Positions 13,928 through 22,586 of a DNA stretch of 64,000 bases are shown one piece after another. Position numbers and translations under genes: made by a program. The DNA is from Nonomuraea solani (GTDB taxonomy: Bacteria > Actinomycetota > Actinomycetes > Streptosporangiales > Streptosporangiaceae), in NCBI RefSeq assembly GCF_900108335.1, contig NZ_FNVT01000002.1, forward strand, positions 1 through 64,000, read 5' to 3'. Under the pieces are notes generated by a model. The model made no database searches, was not told the DNA's origin, and was given only the letters and a program-made list of their open reading frames with translations. Numbering within the stretch: position 1 is the first letter of the stretch; the number at the start of each line of letters is the position of its first letter.

Positions 13928-15814
13928 TCAGGCCGTACGCCAGAACGGCACGATGTTCTCGATCTTCTCGATGATGCCGTGGCAGTAGTTGGCGTTGTGG
14001 TCCAGGCTCTGGGCGGCCATGTACGGGTACTGCAGCCGCTTGTGGTCCACCGTGAACACCGTCCCGGCCGGGGGCGCCGGGTCGAGCCGGACGGCCGTGG
14101 CCAGGCTCTCGTGCCAGGCCCTGTCCAGTTCGACCGTGTAGGCCCGGCCCTCGGACGCCACCACCTTGAGCGCCTCGAACGGGTGGTCGTGGACTTCGAG
14201 CGGCGTGGAGCTGTACACGTAGGGCCGGTTGAGCAGGTCGATCTCGAACAGGCCGCGCGCGGTCTCGTCCGACCACCACGGCTGCGCTTGGGCGAACTCG
14301 CGCAGTTGCCGGGTGAACAGCGCGCGGTGCTCGTGCAGCACGGTGTGGATGAACAGGCCGTAGTTGCCGACGTCGTAGTAGAGCGCGTCGCGGATCGACC
14401 GCTCGACGTACTCGACGATCGGGTCGTCGGCCGGCAGCGAGCGCCAGTGGTCGACGAACGCCGAGAACAGCTCGGGGTAGGTGACGATGCCCTTGCCGGT
14501 CAGGTACTTGCCGGTCGCCCGCAGGCTGCGCGTGTTGTGCACCGCGTGGACGGCGTAGAAGTACCGCATGCCCTCGACGAACTCGTCGGTGCTCACCTGC
14601 TCGGTGCCGATGACGATCTGCGCCTCCGCGACACCGCCGCCGGCCGACCGGGTGATCAGGCCGAGCTTGTCCCGGTTGTGGTAGATCGGCGTGTTGTTCA
14701 GCAGCAGGTGCGAGTACGAGATGATCGTGTGCGCGTCCTTCTCGCACAGCGTCCCGATGCCCTTCTTGAACGTCTCCAGCGTCTCGCCGGGCAGCGGCCA
14801 GATCAGCTCGATGAAGGAGCTCAGCCCCCGGTCGCGCAGGTCGTCCTGGACGGAGGCGAAGGCGTCCAGCTTGATGTTGTCCCGCCGGATGATCTTCAGG
14901 CTCTCCGGCTCCAGCGTCTGCATCGACACCGGCTGGGAGGTGACGAGCCCCGCCTCCTGGAAGATCCCCGTGATCTTGGTGACCGCGTGCGGCTTGTTCT
15001 TCGCGGCGGAGAAGTAGACGACGTTGGGCAGGTGGTTCTCCCGCGCCAGCGCCGCGATGTGCTCGGAGAACTCGACGTCGCGGGCGAGCATGCCCCAGTT
15101 GGCATCGGCGATGTACAGAAAAAGTGTGCCGTTGCGCGACATCCAGGTCAGCTCGTCACGGATCCGGTCCTCGTCGAAGCGGTACACCCGGTCGTTGGTC
15201 GCCGCGCCCCAGAAGCAGAACCCGCAGTGGTAGGGGCAGCCGCGGTTGGTCTCGATGATGCTGATGCTGTACTCGGGCAGGATGAGCCCGGACAGGAACG
15301 GCGACGGAATGGTGTCGAGGTCCTTGATGCGAGCCCGGTCACCGGTGTTGACCAGCTCGCCGTCGCGGTAGACGCTCAGCCCCTCGACCTTGGTGATGTC
15401 GGGGTGCGGCTCGGTCAGCTCCCTCAGATATTCGGTGAAGGTGATCTCACCCTCCCCGTTGCACAGGGCGAGCTTCTCGTCCGCCGGGTCGAGGTAGCGC
15501 AACCCGTGGTGCATCACCTGCGGGCCGCCCAGCATGATGTGGGCGTCCGGCCTGGCCTCGCGCACCATCTTGACCAGCGGCCGCACCAGGCCGATGTTCC
15601 AGACGTAGGTGGAGAACGCGAAGACGTCCGACGGCCTGCCGATCAGGTCCCTGGCGATGTCGTCGAGCGGCGTCTTGATGCTCGTCGTGTACTTGTCGAA
15701 CCGGTACTCCTTGGACACCACCGGATCCGTGGACGCGTACGCCTCCAGATAGCCGGAGACGAGCGGGGTGATGCGCTCGAAGACCGAGAGCTCCACCGTG
15801 GTCACTGTCTTCAT
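13928..15814 (-). CDS. B12-binding-type radical SAM enzyme
   Basis: A 628-residue protein. Residues ~1-170 look like a cobalamin-binding Rossmann fold (MLGGPQV strand-turn), and residues ~185-420 a radical SAM barrel with the iron-sulfur motif CPYHCGFC near 192. The C-terminal ~200 residues are accessory. The usual base-off cobalamin motif DxHxxG is absent, as in some class B radical SAM methylases. Such enzymes mostly methylate unreactive carbons; other radical chemistry is possible. ATG at 15814 overlaps the preceding NRPS stop by four bases (ATGA), so translation is coupled. It probably tailors an amino acid or the growing peptide; the substrate cannot be read from sequence. Confidence 0.88.
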   Translation of the reverse strand: MKTVTTVELSVFERITPLVSGYLEAYASTDPVVSKEYRFDKYTTSIKTPLDDIARDLIGRPSDVFAFSTYVWNIGLVRPLVKMVREARPDAHIMLGGPQVMHHGLRYLDPADEKLALCNGEGEITFTEYLRELTEPHPDITKVEGLSVYRDGELVNTGDRARIKDLDTIPSPFLSGLILPEYSISIIETNRGCPYHCGFCFWGAATNDRVYRFDEDRIRDELTWMSRNGTLFLYIADANWGMLARDVEFSEHIAALARENHLPNVVYFSAAKNKPHAVTKITGIFQEAGLVTSQPVSMQTLEPESLKIIRRDNIKLDAFASVQDDLRDRGLSSFIELIWPLPGETLETFKKGIGTLCEKDAHTIISYSHLLLNNTPIYHNRDKLGLITRSAGGGVAEAQIVIGTEQVSTDEFVEGMRYFYAVHAVHNTRSLRATGKYLTGKGIVTYPELFSAFVDHWRSLPADDPIVEYVERSIRDALYYDVGNYGLFIHTVLHEHRALFTRQLREFAQAQPWWSDETARGLFEIDLLNRPYVYSSTPLEVHDHPFEALKVVASEGRAYTVELDRAWHESLATAVRLDPAPPAGTVFTVDHKRLQYPYMAAQSLDHNANYCHGIIEKIENIVPFWRTA

Positions 15815-18800
15815 GCGTTCCCCATTCGTTCCAACGCGGCGACGAGCCGCGCGCCCAGCTCCCGTGCTTGCTCCGGAAGCGCCCGATCGGCCGCGAACGT
15901 GAACGCCAGCGCGTCTTGAGCGCCGCGCAGCACGTCGACCCGGACCGGGAACTCCGTCTGGGCCAGGCCCAGATCCCTCCTGATGAGGGGGTGGTCCACC
16001 GCGTCCGGCAGCGCGGCCGCCCGCAGCGACTCGTCGACCGGATAGTTGTCGAACACCAGGACCGACTCCAGGGCCCGTCCCTGGGTCATCGCGCCGAGTT
16101 CGAGCACGGCGTGCTCCTCGGCCACCGCCCGCTCCACCTGGAGCCGCGCGGCCGCCGCCACGACCGGCTCGCCCGCCCGGAAGGCGAAGCGCACCGGCAT
16201 GGTGTTGATGAACGGCCCGACGGCCGACTCCGCGCCCGCCAGCGCGGGCCGGCCGGAGGTCGTGACGCCGAACACGACGTCGTCGCGCCCGGACAGCCCG
16301 GCCACCACCTCCGCCCAGGCGAGCTGGACGAGCGTGGCGAACGTGACGCCGTGCTCCCGCCCGTAGGCGTCCAGGCCCTTCAGCAGCGCCGGGTCCAGGT
16401 CGGTGACCAGGCGGACCGGCCGCCCGGCCAGGTGCCCGTCCTCCGGCGGCCCGGCCCAGGGGCCGGGGCTGTCGCCGAGGTGGCCGGCCCAGAAGCGGGC
16501 CGCGCCGGCCGTGTCCCGGGCGGCGATCCACCTGACGTGCTCGTCGAAGGGCGGCGGCTCGGGCAGCTCCGGCCGCTCACCGGTGATGAACGCCAGGTAG
16601 GCGGCGAGCAGGTCCTTGCGGAGCTGCATGCAGGACCAGCCGTCCAGCACGCTGTAGTGGTGCAGTTGCACGACGAGCTGCACGTCGTCGGTCAGCCGGT
16701 AGCGCAGGAACTTGATCAGCGGGGCCACCGCCAGGTCGAACCCGGCGCGGCGCTCCTCGTCCAGCTCGGCGAGGACCGCGCGGTCCTGCTCGTCCAGCGT
16801 CAGGCCGCGCAGGTCGCGGGTGCGGATGGGCGGTTCGACGCGGCCGGCGACGACCGGCCGGGGGCGGCCGGAGGCCACGTCCTCGTACGACGTGCGCAGG
16901 ATCGCGTGGCGGGCGAACAGCCACTCCCAGGCTTCCTGGAACGCCCTCTCGTCGAGCTCGCCGGGCAGCGGGAACGCGGACTGGATGACGTACAGGCCGG
17001 GCACCGGCTGAAGGCGTCCGACGGAGAGCATGTGCCGCTGGATGGGCGCGAGGACGTGCCGATCCGCGCCGGTCGTCGTTTCGGCCGGTTCGTTCGCGGC
17101 GTTGTCGATCGCCGCCGCCAGCTCCCCGATCGTCTGGTGCTGGAACACCAGGCGCGGCGTCAGCTCCAGACCGGCCGCCCGGGCCCGGGTCACCATGCGG
17201 ATGCAGGCCACCGAGTCGCCGCCGAGCGCGAAGAACCCGTCGTCCGCCGTGATGCCCTCACGTCCGAGCAGGTTGCGCCACACCTCGGCGAGCGTCAGCT
17301 CGGTCGGCGTCTTGGGCTCGCGCCCCTGGGCGTCGCCGCCCGGCTCGGGCTCCGCGCCGGGGACGGGCAGCCGTCCACGGTCCACCTTGCCGTTGGGCGT
17401 GAGCGGGATCCGCTCCATGACGACCAGGGCCGACGGCACCATGTACTCCGGCAGCGCGGCGCGCAGCCGCTCGCGCAGCGCGCCCGGGTCCGGTTCGGTG
17501 CCGCCGTCCTCGGGCACCACGTACCCGACCAGGGTGCGCCGGCCGCCGGTCTCCGGGGCCGCGACCACGGCCTGGGCGATCTCCGGCTGCGCGCGCAGCG
17601 CGGCCTCGACCTCGCCCAGCTCGATGCGGTTGCCCGCGATCTTGACCTGGAAGTCGATCCGGCCCAGCAGTTCGAGCAGGCCGTCCGGCCCGTATCGGGC
17701 CAGGTCGCCCGTGCGGTACATCCGGTCGCCCGGCACGCCGCTGAACGGGTTCGGCAGGAACCGGTCCGCGGTCTGCGCGGCGGCTCCCAGATAGCCCCAG
17801 GCCAGCCCCGCGCCGCCGAGGAACAGCTCCCCCGGCACGCCGGGCGGCACGAGATGGCCCTCGGGATCGACGACATAGGCGAGCTGATTGGCCATGGGCC
17901 TGCCGTAGGGGATGCTCCGCCAGGCCGGATCCACCGCGCCGACCTCGAAGATCGTCGAGTCCATGGAGGCCTCGGTCGCGCCGCCCAGGCTGACGACGCG
18001 GGCGTCCGGTGAGAGGGCGCGCAGGGCGTCCGGCATGGTCGTCGGGATCCAGTCGCCGCCCAGCAGCACGACGCGCAACGACGGGAGCCGGGCGACGCCG
18101 AGGTCGTCCGCCGCGTCGATGAGCAGGCCCAGCAGGGCGGGGACGGAGTGCCAGACGCTGACCTCGTGCTCGCGGATCAGGTCCAGCCAGTGGCCCGGGT
18201 CGCGCTCGCGCGCCGGCTCCGGCAGCACCATCGTGCCGCCGGCCAGCAGGGTGCCGATCACGTCGTACGCCGTCATGTCGAACGCCAGCGAGGACACCGA
18301 CAGCACGGCGTCGCCGCGGCCGATCTCGTACCGGCGGTTGAAGTCGGCGAAGTTGTTGATCCGGCCGCGCTGGTCGAGCAGCACGGCCTTGGGGCGGCCG
18401 GTGGAGCCCGAGGTGAAGATGACGTAGCACAGGTCCTCAGGCGTGGCGGCGGACTCGACCGGCTCGTCCGGGAGCGCGTCCAGCCGTTCCGCCAGGTCTT
18501 CGAGGACCAGCACGGGGGCGTGCGCCGCCGGCACCCGGCCGGCCACCGAGCGGTTGGTGAGCACGGCCAGCGCGCCCGAGTCCGCCACCATCAAGGCCAG
18601 GCGATCGGCCGGGTGAGCGGTGTCGAGCGGCAGGTAGGCGGCGCCGGACTTGAGCACCGCCAGCACGGCGAGCGGCAGGTCGGCGGTGCGGTCGGTGGCG
18701 ACCCCGACCACCGTGCCCGGGCCCGCGCCGCGCTCCGCCAGCAGCCGGGCCAGCCGGTTGGAGCGCCGGTCCAGCTCGTCGTAGGTGAGGGTGCCCGCCG

Positions 18801-20340
18801 TGGTGCGCACGGCGGGCGCGCCGGGCGCCGCCGCGACCCGCTCGGCGAACAGGCCCGCGATGGTCTGGTCCGCCGGGTACGGGACCTCCGTGGCGTTCCA
18901 CTCCAGGGCCGCGCGCCGCCGCTCGGCCTCGCCGAGGACCGGCAGCGACGACAGGGCCGCCTCCGGGCCGGCGACCATGGCGGCGATCGCGTTCTCCAGG
19001 TGGCCGAGCAGCGCGTCGATGCGCTCCGGGGTGAAGATCTCGGCGTCGTACTCGCAGCTCACGTCGATGCCCTCGGGGCCGTCGAGCAGCGACAGGTCAA
19101 GGTCGAACTTGGCGGTCCCGTTGTGCAGGTCGAACCGCTCCACCGCCAGCCCCGGCAGCCCCGCCGTCTCGGGGACCTGCTGGTAGACGAACATCACCTG
19201 GAAGAGCGGATTGCGGGTGAGGGTCCGCTCGGGCCGGCGCAGCGCGACGACCTTCTCGAACGGCACGTCCTGGTGGTCGTACGACGCCGCCACGTCGTCG
19301 CGCACCTGGCGCAGCCCTTCGCGCACCGTGGCGGAGCCCGGCGGGCGGACGCGGAGCACCAGGGTGTTGGCGAAGCAGCCGATGAGCCGTTCGGTGTGCG
19401 GGGTGGGCCGGTTCGAGGCGGGCGTGCCGACCAGGAAGTCCTGTTTGCCGCTCTGCCGGCGCAGCACCACGCCGAGCGCGGTGAGCGCGGTCATGAAGGG
19501 CGTCACGCCCTGGGCCGCCGCGAACTCGTGCATGCGGGCCGCGAGTGCGCGGGGGATGCGCCTTTTGCGCCGGCCGCCGGCGTGCGTGGGCCGGGAAGGG
19601 CGTGGCCGGTCCGTCGGCAGGTCCAGCGACGTCTCCACGCCCTCCAGCCAGGCGTCCCAGAACTCCAGGCCGCGTTCCAGGCGCTCGCCCTCGGTCGTGG
19701 AGCGCTGCCAGCCGGCGTAGTCGGCGTACTGGATGGGCGGTTCCGGCAGCGCGGGCGGGGAGCCGGCGCGCAGCGCGGTGTAGGCGGCGGCGAACTCCTG
19801 GAACAGGATGCTCGTGGAGGCGCCGTCCGTGGCGATGTGGTGCACCACGACGACCAGCACGTGGTCGTCGTCCGCGAGCCGGATCAGGGTGGCGCGCAGC
19901 GGCAGCCCGGTCTCCAGATCGAAGGGCCTGGCCGCGAACCCGGCGGCGAGTTCGCGCGCCACCGCCTCTCCGGACACGTCCGTGCGCGTGAGCTCGAACT
20001 CCTCGGGCGCGCCGAGCGCCGTCACCGGCTCGTCGTCCTCGGTGACGTAGCGCGTGCGCAGGATCTCGTGGCGGCGCACGACGTCGCGCAAGGCCGCCTC
20101 GGCCGCGCCGGCGTCGAACTCGCCCCGCAGCCGCACCGCCATCGGCACGTTGTACAGGCCGCCGTCCGGCTCCTGCCGCCACAGGACGTAGAACTGCCGC
20201 TGCGCGAACGAGAGCGGACGCCGTCCTTCGCCGCGCGGAATCTCCGGCCTGGCCGCCGCCCGCCGCCGGCTGAGCAGCTTGGCCAGCAGCGCCTGCCGGT
20301 TCGCCGGGAGCTCCGCCAGCCGCTCGTCGAGTGAGCTCAC
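15811..20340 (-). CDS. NRPS, C-A-T-C with atypical final C domain
   Basis: A 1509-residue NRPS. Domains: condensation (~40-460, HHIATDG near 165), adenylation (~475-985, TSGSTGRPK near 645), thiolation (~1010-1080, LGGDSVA near 1042) and a second condensation-like domain (~1085-1505). The adenylation pocket reads D-M-Y-H-L-G-L-M-D, close to the serine code DVWHLSLID, and it has GGATEAS in place of YGPTE. Serine, 2,3-diaminopropionate and alpha-methylserine are all credible, and enzymes for the last two may lie just upstream. The final C domain reads HHYSVLDGWS; lined up on DGWS, the catalytic second His becomes Tyr. The GTG start overlaps the MbtH stop by four bases (GTGA). No thioesterase is present. 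Confidence 0.93.
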   Translation of the reverse strand: MSSLDERLAELPANRQALLAKLLSRRRAAARPEIPRGEGRRPLSFAQRQFYVLWRQEPDGGLYNVPMAVRLRGEFDAGAAEAALRDVVRRHEILRTRYVTEDDEPVTALGAPEEFELTRTDVSGEAVARELAAGFAARPFDLETGLPLRATLIRLADDDHVLVVVVHHIATDGASTSILFQEFAAAYTALRAGSPPALPEPPIQYADYAGWQRSTTEGERLERGLEFWDAWLEGVETSLDLPTDRPRPSRPTHAGGRRKRRIPRALAARMHEFAAAQGVTPFMTALTALGVVLRRQSGKQDFLVGTPASNRPTPHTERLIGCFANTLVLRVRPPGSATVREGLRQVRDDVAASYDHQDVPFEKVVALRRPERTLTRNPLFQVMFVYQQVPETAGLPGLAVERFDLHNGTAKFDLDLSLLDGPEGIDVSCEYDAEIFTPERIDALLGHLENAIAAMVAGPEAALSSLPVLGEAERRRAALEWNATEVPYPADQTIAGLFAERVAAAPGAPAVRTTAGTLTYDELDRRSNRLARLLAERGAGPGTVVGVATDRTADLPLAVLAVLKSGAAYLPLDTAHPADRLALMVADSGALAVLTNRSVAGRVPAAHAPVLVLEDLAERLDALPDEPVESAATPEDLCYVIFTSGSTGRPKAVLLDQRGRINNFADFNRRYEIGRGDAVLSVSSLAFDMTAYDVIGTLLAGGTMVLPEPARERDPGHWLDLIREHEVSVWHSVPALLGLLIDAADDLGVARLPSLRVVLLGGDWIPTTMPDALRALSPDARVVSLGGATEASMDSTIFEVGAVDPAWRSIPYGRPMANQLAYVVDPEGHLVPPGVPGELFLGGAGLAWGYLGAAAQTADRFLPNPFSGVPGDRMYRTGDLARYGPDGLLELLGRIDFQVKIAGNRIELGEVEAALRAQPEIAQAVVAAPETGGRRTLVGYVVPEDGGTEPDPGALRERLRAALPEYMVPSALVVMERIPLTPNGKVDRGRLPVPGAEPEPGGDAQGREPKTPTELTLAEVWRNLLGREGITADDGFFALGGDSVACIRMVTRARAAGLELTPRLVFQHQTIGELAAAIDNAANEPAETTTGADRHVLAPIQRHMLSVGRLQPVPGLYVIQSAFPLPGELDERAFQEAWEWLFARHAILRTSYEDVASGRPRPVVAGRVEPPIRTRDLRGLTLDEQDRAVLAELDEERRAGFDLAVAPLIKFLRYRLTDDVQLVVQLHHYSVLDGWSCMQLRKDLLAAYLAFITGERPELPEPPPFDEHVRWIAARDTAGAARFWAGHLGDSPGPWAGPPEDGHLAGRPVRLVTDLDPALLKGLDAYGREHGVTFATLVQLAWAEVVAGLSGRDDVVFGVTTSGRPALAGAESAVGPFINTMPVRFAFRAGEPVVAAAARLQVERAVAEEHAVLELGAMTQGRALESVLVFDNYPVDESLRAAALPDAVDHPLIRRDLGLAQTEFPVRVDVLRGAQDALAFTFAADRALPEQARELGARLVAALERMGNA

Positions 20341-20540
20341 GGAGCCTGTCCCGCGAGCCGCTCACGGACCGACTTGGGCGTGAGGTCCGTCCACACCGTG
20401 GCGATGTGGTCCAGGCAGTCCTGGCGCGTGCCGGTGAAGCCGGTCTCGTTCCAGCCGGCCGGCAGCGGGCGCTCGGCGAACCAGATCGAGTACTGCTCCT
20501 CGTGGTTCGCCACGACCTTGTACTGAAGGGAATCGCTCAT
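20337..20540 (-). CDS. MbtH-like NRPS chaperone
   Basis: A 67-residue MbtH-like protein with the family pattern: an N-terminal NHEEQYSIW segment, PLPAGW, and a C-terminal TDLTPKSVRERL. These proteins bind adenylation domains and help them fold and work. It directly precedes the C-A-T-C NRPS (GTGA overlap), so it probably serves that protein and the other NRPS genes of the cluster. It starts two bases after the SbnB-like gene. Confidence 0.97.
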   Translation of the reverse strand: MSDSLQYKVVANHEEQYSIWFAERPLPAGWNETGFTGTRQDCLDHIATVWTDLTPKSVRERLAGQAP

Positions 20541-20542
20541 GT

Positions 20543-21571
20543 CTACCTCACTGCCTCGCCGAAGAAGTCCGGATTGTCGTCACCGTCGCCCTGGGCGACC
20601 GCACGGTCGTGCACCCATTTGCCGATGGCCAGGTCGAGCACCCCGAGCCCGAACGGAGCGAAGATCACCGGCCGGGAGCGGTCGACGGCCACGTCGCCGT
20701 TCAGCACGCCCGCGATGGTGCCGTCGATGAAGCTCCGGTCGCCGGTCCGCCGCTCGGCCAGGTGCAGCGAGGTGTTCTCCCGTACGGCGTGGTCCACGTC
20801 GTCGGTGATGTTCTGCGCGGCCAGCACCATCTCGGGGGCCAGGTCCCGCAGCGACAGGTGCAGCACGACGGGCGCGTGCGCCAGCAGGCCCGGGTCGTGC
20901 AGGTGCGGCTCACCGGCGACGGTGGTCAGCACCACGAGGTCGCAGTCCGCGAAGGCGTCGCGCACGTCGTCGGTGACGACGACGTCCTGCGCGCCCTGCT
21001 CGGTGAGCGTCCGGCCGAACCGCTCGGCGTGCGACCGCTCCCGGTCGAACAGCCGGAACCCGCCGACCTTCCAGTCCAGGTCGCGCAGGAACTTCCAGAC
21101 GTGCCCGGCGATCAGGCCGGTGCCGATCACACCGATCCGCTGGGCGACGCGGCCGCCGCTGAGCGCCTCCGCGCCGAGCAGGGCCGAGGCTGCCGTACGG
21201 GTCGCCGACACGATGGACGACTCCATGCAGACGAACGGGTAGCCGGTGTCCATGTCGTTGAGCACCAGGACGGCGGAGGCCCGCGGGATCCCGTGGGTGG
21301 CCGGGTTATCGGGGAAGCTGGCGATCCATTTGATGCCGGCCACGTCGAACTCGCCGCCCAGGTACGCCGGCAGCGAGATGATCCGCGACTTGGGCAGGTG
21401 CGGGAAGCGCAGGAACGCGCTGTGCGGGTTGGAGCTGTCGCCGCGCTCATGGGTGAGATAGGCGCGGCGTACGACGTCGAGGCACTCGGGGCGGCCGCCG
21501 TCGACGTGCTTCAGTACGTCGGCTCCGGTCAGCGTACGCAGGGACGGCAGATCAAGGGACGAGCCTGGCAT
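20543..21571 (-). CDS. sbnB: SbnB-like dehydrogenase for 2,3-diaminopropionate
   Basis: A 342-residue member of the ornithine cyclodeaminase/mu-crystallin family. The NAD-binding Rossmann motif is VIGTGLIAGHVW near residue 148. In staphyloferrin B synthesis SbnB oxidatively cleaves N-(2-amino-2-carboxyethyl)-glutamate into 2,3-diaminopropionate and 2-oxoglutarate. Pairing with an SbnA-like gene, with a 20-base overlap, identifies this function rather than ornithine or lysine cyclodeamination. The product would feed the NRPS encoded directly downstream. The symbol is by analogy with the Staphylococcus gene. Confidence 0.9.
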   Translation of the reverse strand: MPGSSLDLPSLRTLTGADVLKHVDGGRPECLDVVRRAYLTHERGDSSNPHSAFLRFPHLPKSRIISLPAYLGGEFDVAGIKWIASFPDNPATHGIPRASAVLVLNDMDTGYPFVCMESSIVSATRTAASALLGAEALSGGRVAQRIGVIGTGLIAGHVWKFLRDLDWKVGGFRLFDRERSHAERFGRTLTEQGAQDVVVTDDVRDAFADCDLVVLTTVAGEPHLHDPGLLAHAPVVLHLSLRDLAPEMVLAAQNITDDVDHAVRENTSLHLAERRTGDRSFIDGTIAGVLNGDVAVDRSRPVIFAPFGLGVLDLAIGKWVHDRAVAQGDGDDNPDFFGEAVR

Positions 21572-22586
21572 GTTCTTCCTTTCGGCCCTCGTTCAGGTGG
21601 AGCACGACCGGCCGTGATTCCGCCGCCTCCTCGCCGAGGGACTCCTTGACCCAGGTGGGGTTGTAGATCGTGTCCGTGTAGCGGGTGCCGCTGTCGGCGC
21701 AGAGGAACACGACCGTGGGCTTGCCGCCGGAGGGCGGGCGCTGGTCGAAGTAGCCGCGGATGGCGGCGTAGACGCTGCCGGTCGAGCCGCCCGTGTAGAG
21801 CCCGTACCGCTCGAACAGTTCGTGGCAGCCTTCCACCGCCTGCTTCTCCGGCACGATGACGACGTCGTCGATCCACGCCTGCTCGCACAGCGCGGGCACG
21901 ATGCTGGAGCCGAGGCCGGGGATGCGGCGCACGGAGGGCGGCTGGCGGAAGATGGCCGATCCGGCCGCGTCCACGGCGACCACGGTGACGTCCGGGAACA
22001 ACTCTTTGAGCCGCCTGGACAGCCCGGCGATCGTGCCACCGGTGCTGACGCCGACGAAGACGTAGTCGATGGTCCTGAGGGCCCCGCAGAGTTCGCCGCC
22101 GGTCATCCGGTAATGCCCTTCCAGGGCGTCCGGGTTGTTGTACTGGTTGGGCCAGTACGCCGGCGACAGCTCCGCGACCAGTTGCCGCACCCGGGTCAGC
22201 CGGGTGCGCAGGTAACCGCCCGACCCGTCCGGCTCGTCGACCTTGACGACGCGCTCGCAGATGGTCCGCAGGTACGCCTCGGTGGGCGCGTTGCAGTTCG
22301 GGTCGATGACCGGGACGAACCGCAGGCCGAGCGCCTGGCAGAAGGACGCCATGGAGATCGCGAAGTTCCCCGACGAGGACTCGATGACCGTGGTGTCCTC
22401 GGTGATGTCGCCCCGCTCGATCGCGCGCTTCAGGATCCAGTACGCGGAACGATCCTTCGTGCTGCCGTTGGGGTTGGCGAACTCCAGCTTGGCGTACAGC
22501 TCCACCGTGTCGTCGGCCAGCCGGACGACCGGGGTCTGGCCGAAGGCGGCGCGGAGCATGTCGAGCCTGGTGAGCAGCGCGCTCAC
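21552..22586 (-). CDS. sbnA: SbnA-like PLP synthase for 2,3-diaminopropionate
   Basis: A 344-residue enzyme of the cysteine synthase fold. The PLP lysine lies in NGSTKDRS (near residue 42), the Asn loop in ESSSGNFAISMA, and the phosphate-binding Gly loop in VGVSTGGTIAG. SbnA-type enzymes replace the phosphate of O-phosphoserine with the amino group of glutamate, which gives the SbnB substrate. The GTG start at 22586 overlaps the stop of the SHMT gene (GTGA), so the genes are translationally coupled. Together with SbnB it makes a dedicated Dap supply for the peptide. Confidence 0.9.
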   Translation of the reverse strand: MSALLTRLDMLRAAFGQTPVVRLADDTVELYAKLEFANPNGSTKDRSAYWILKRAIERGDITEDTTVIESSSGNFAISMASFCQALGLRFVPVIDPNCNAPTEAYLRTICERVVKVDEPDGSGGYLRTRLTRVRQLVAELSPAYWPNQYNNPDALEGHYRMTGGELCGALRTIDYVFVGVSTGGTIAGLSRRLKELFPDVTVVAVDAAGSAIFRQPPSVRRIPGLGSSIVPALCEQAWIDDVVIVPEKQAVEGCHELFERYGLYTGGSTGSVYAAIRGYFDQRPPSGGKPTVVFLCADSGTRYTDTIYNPTWVKESLGEEAAESRPVVLHLNEGRKEEHARLVP

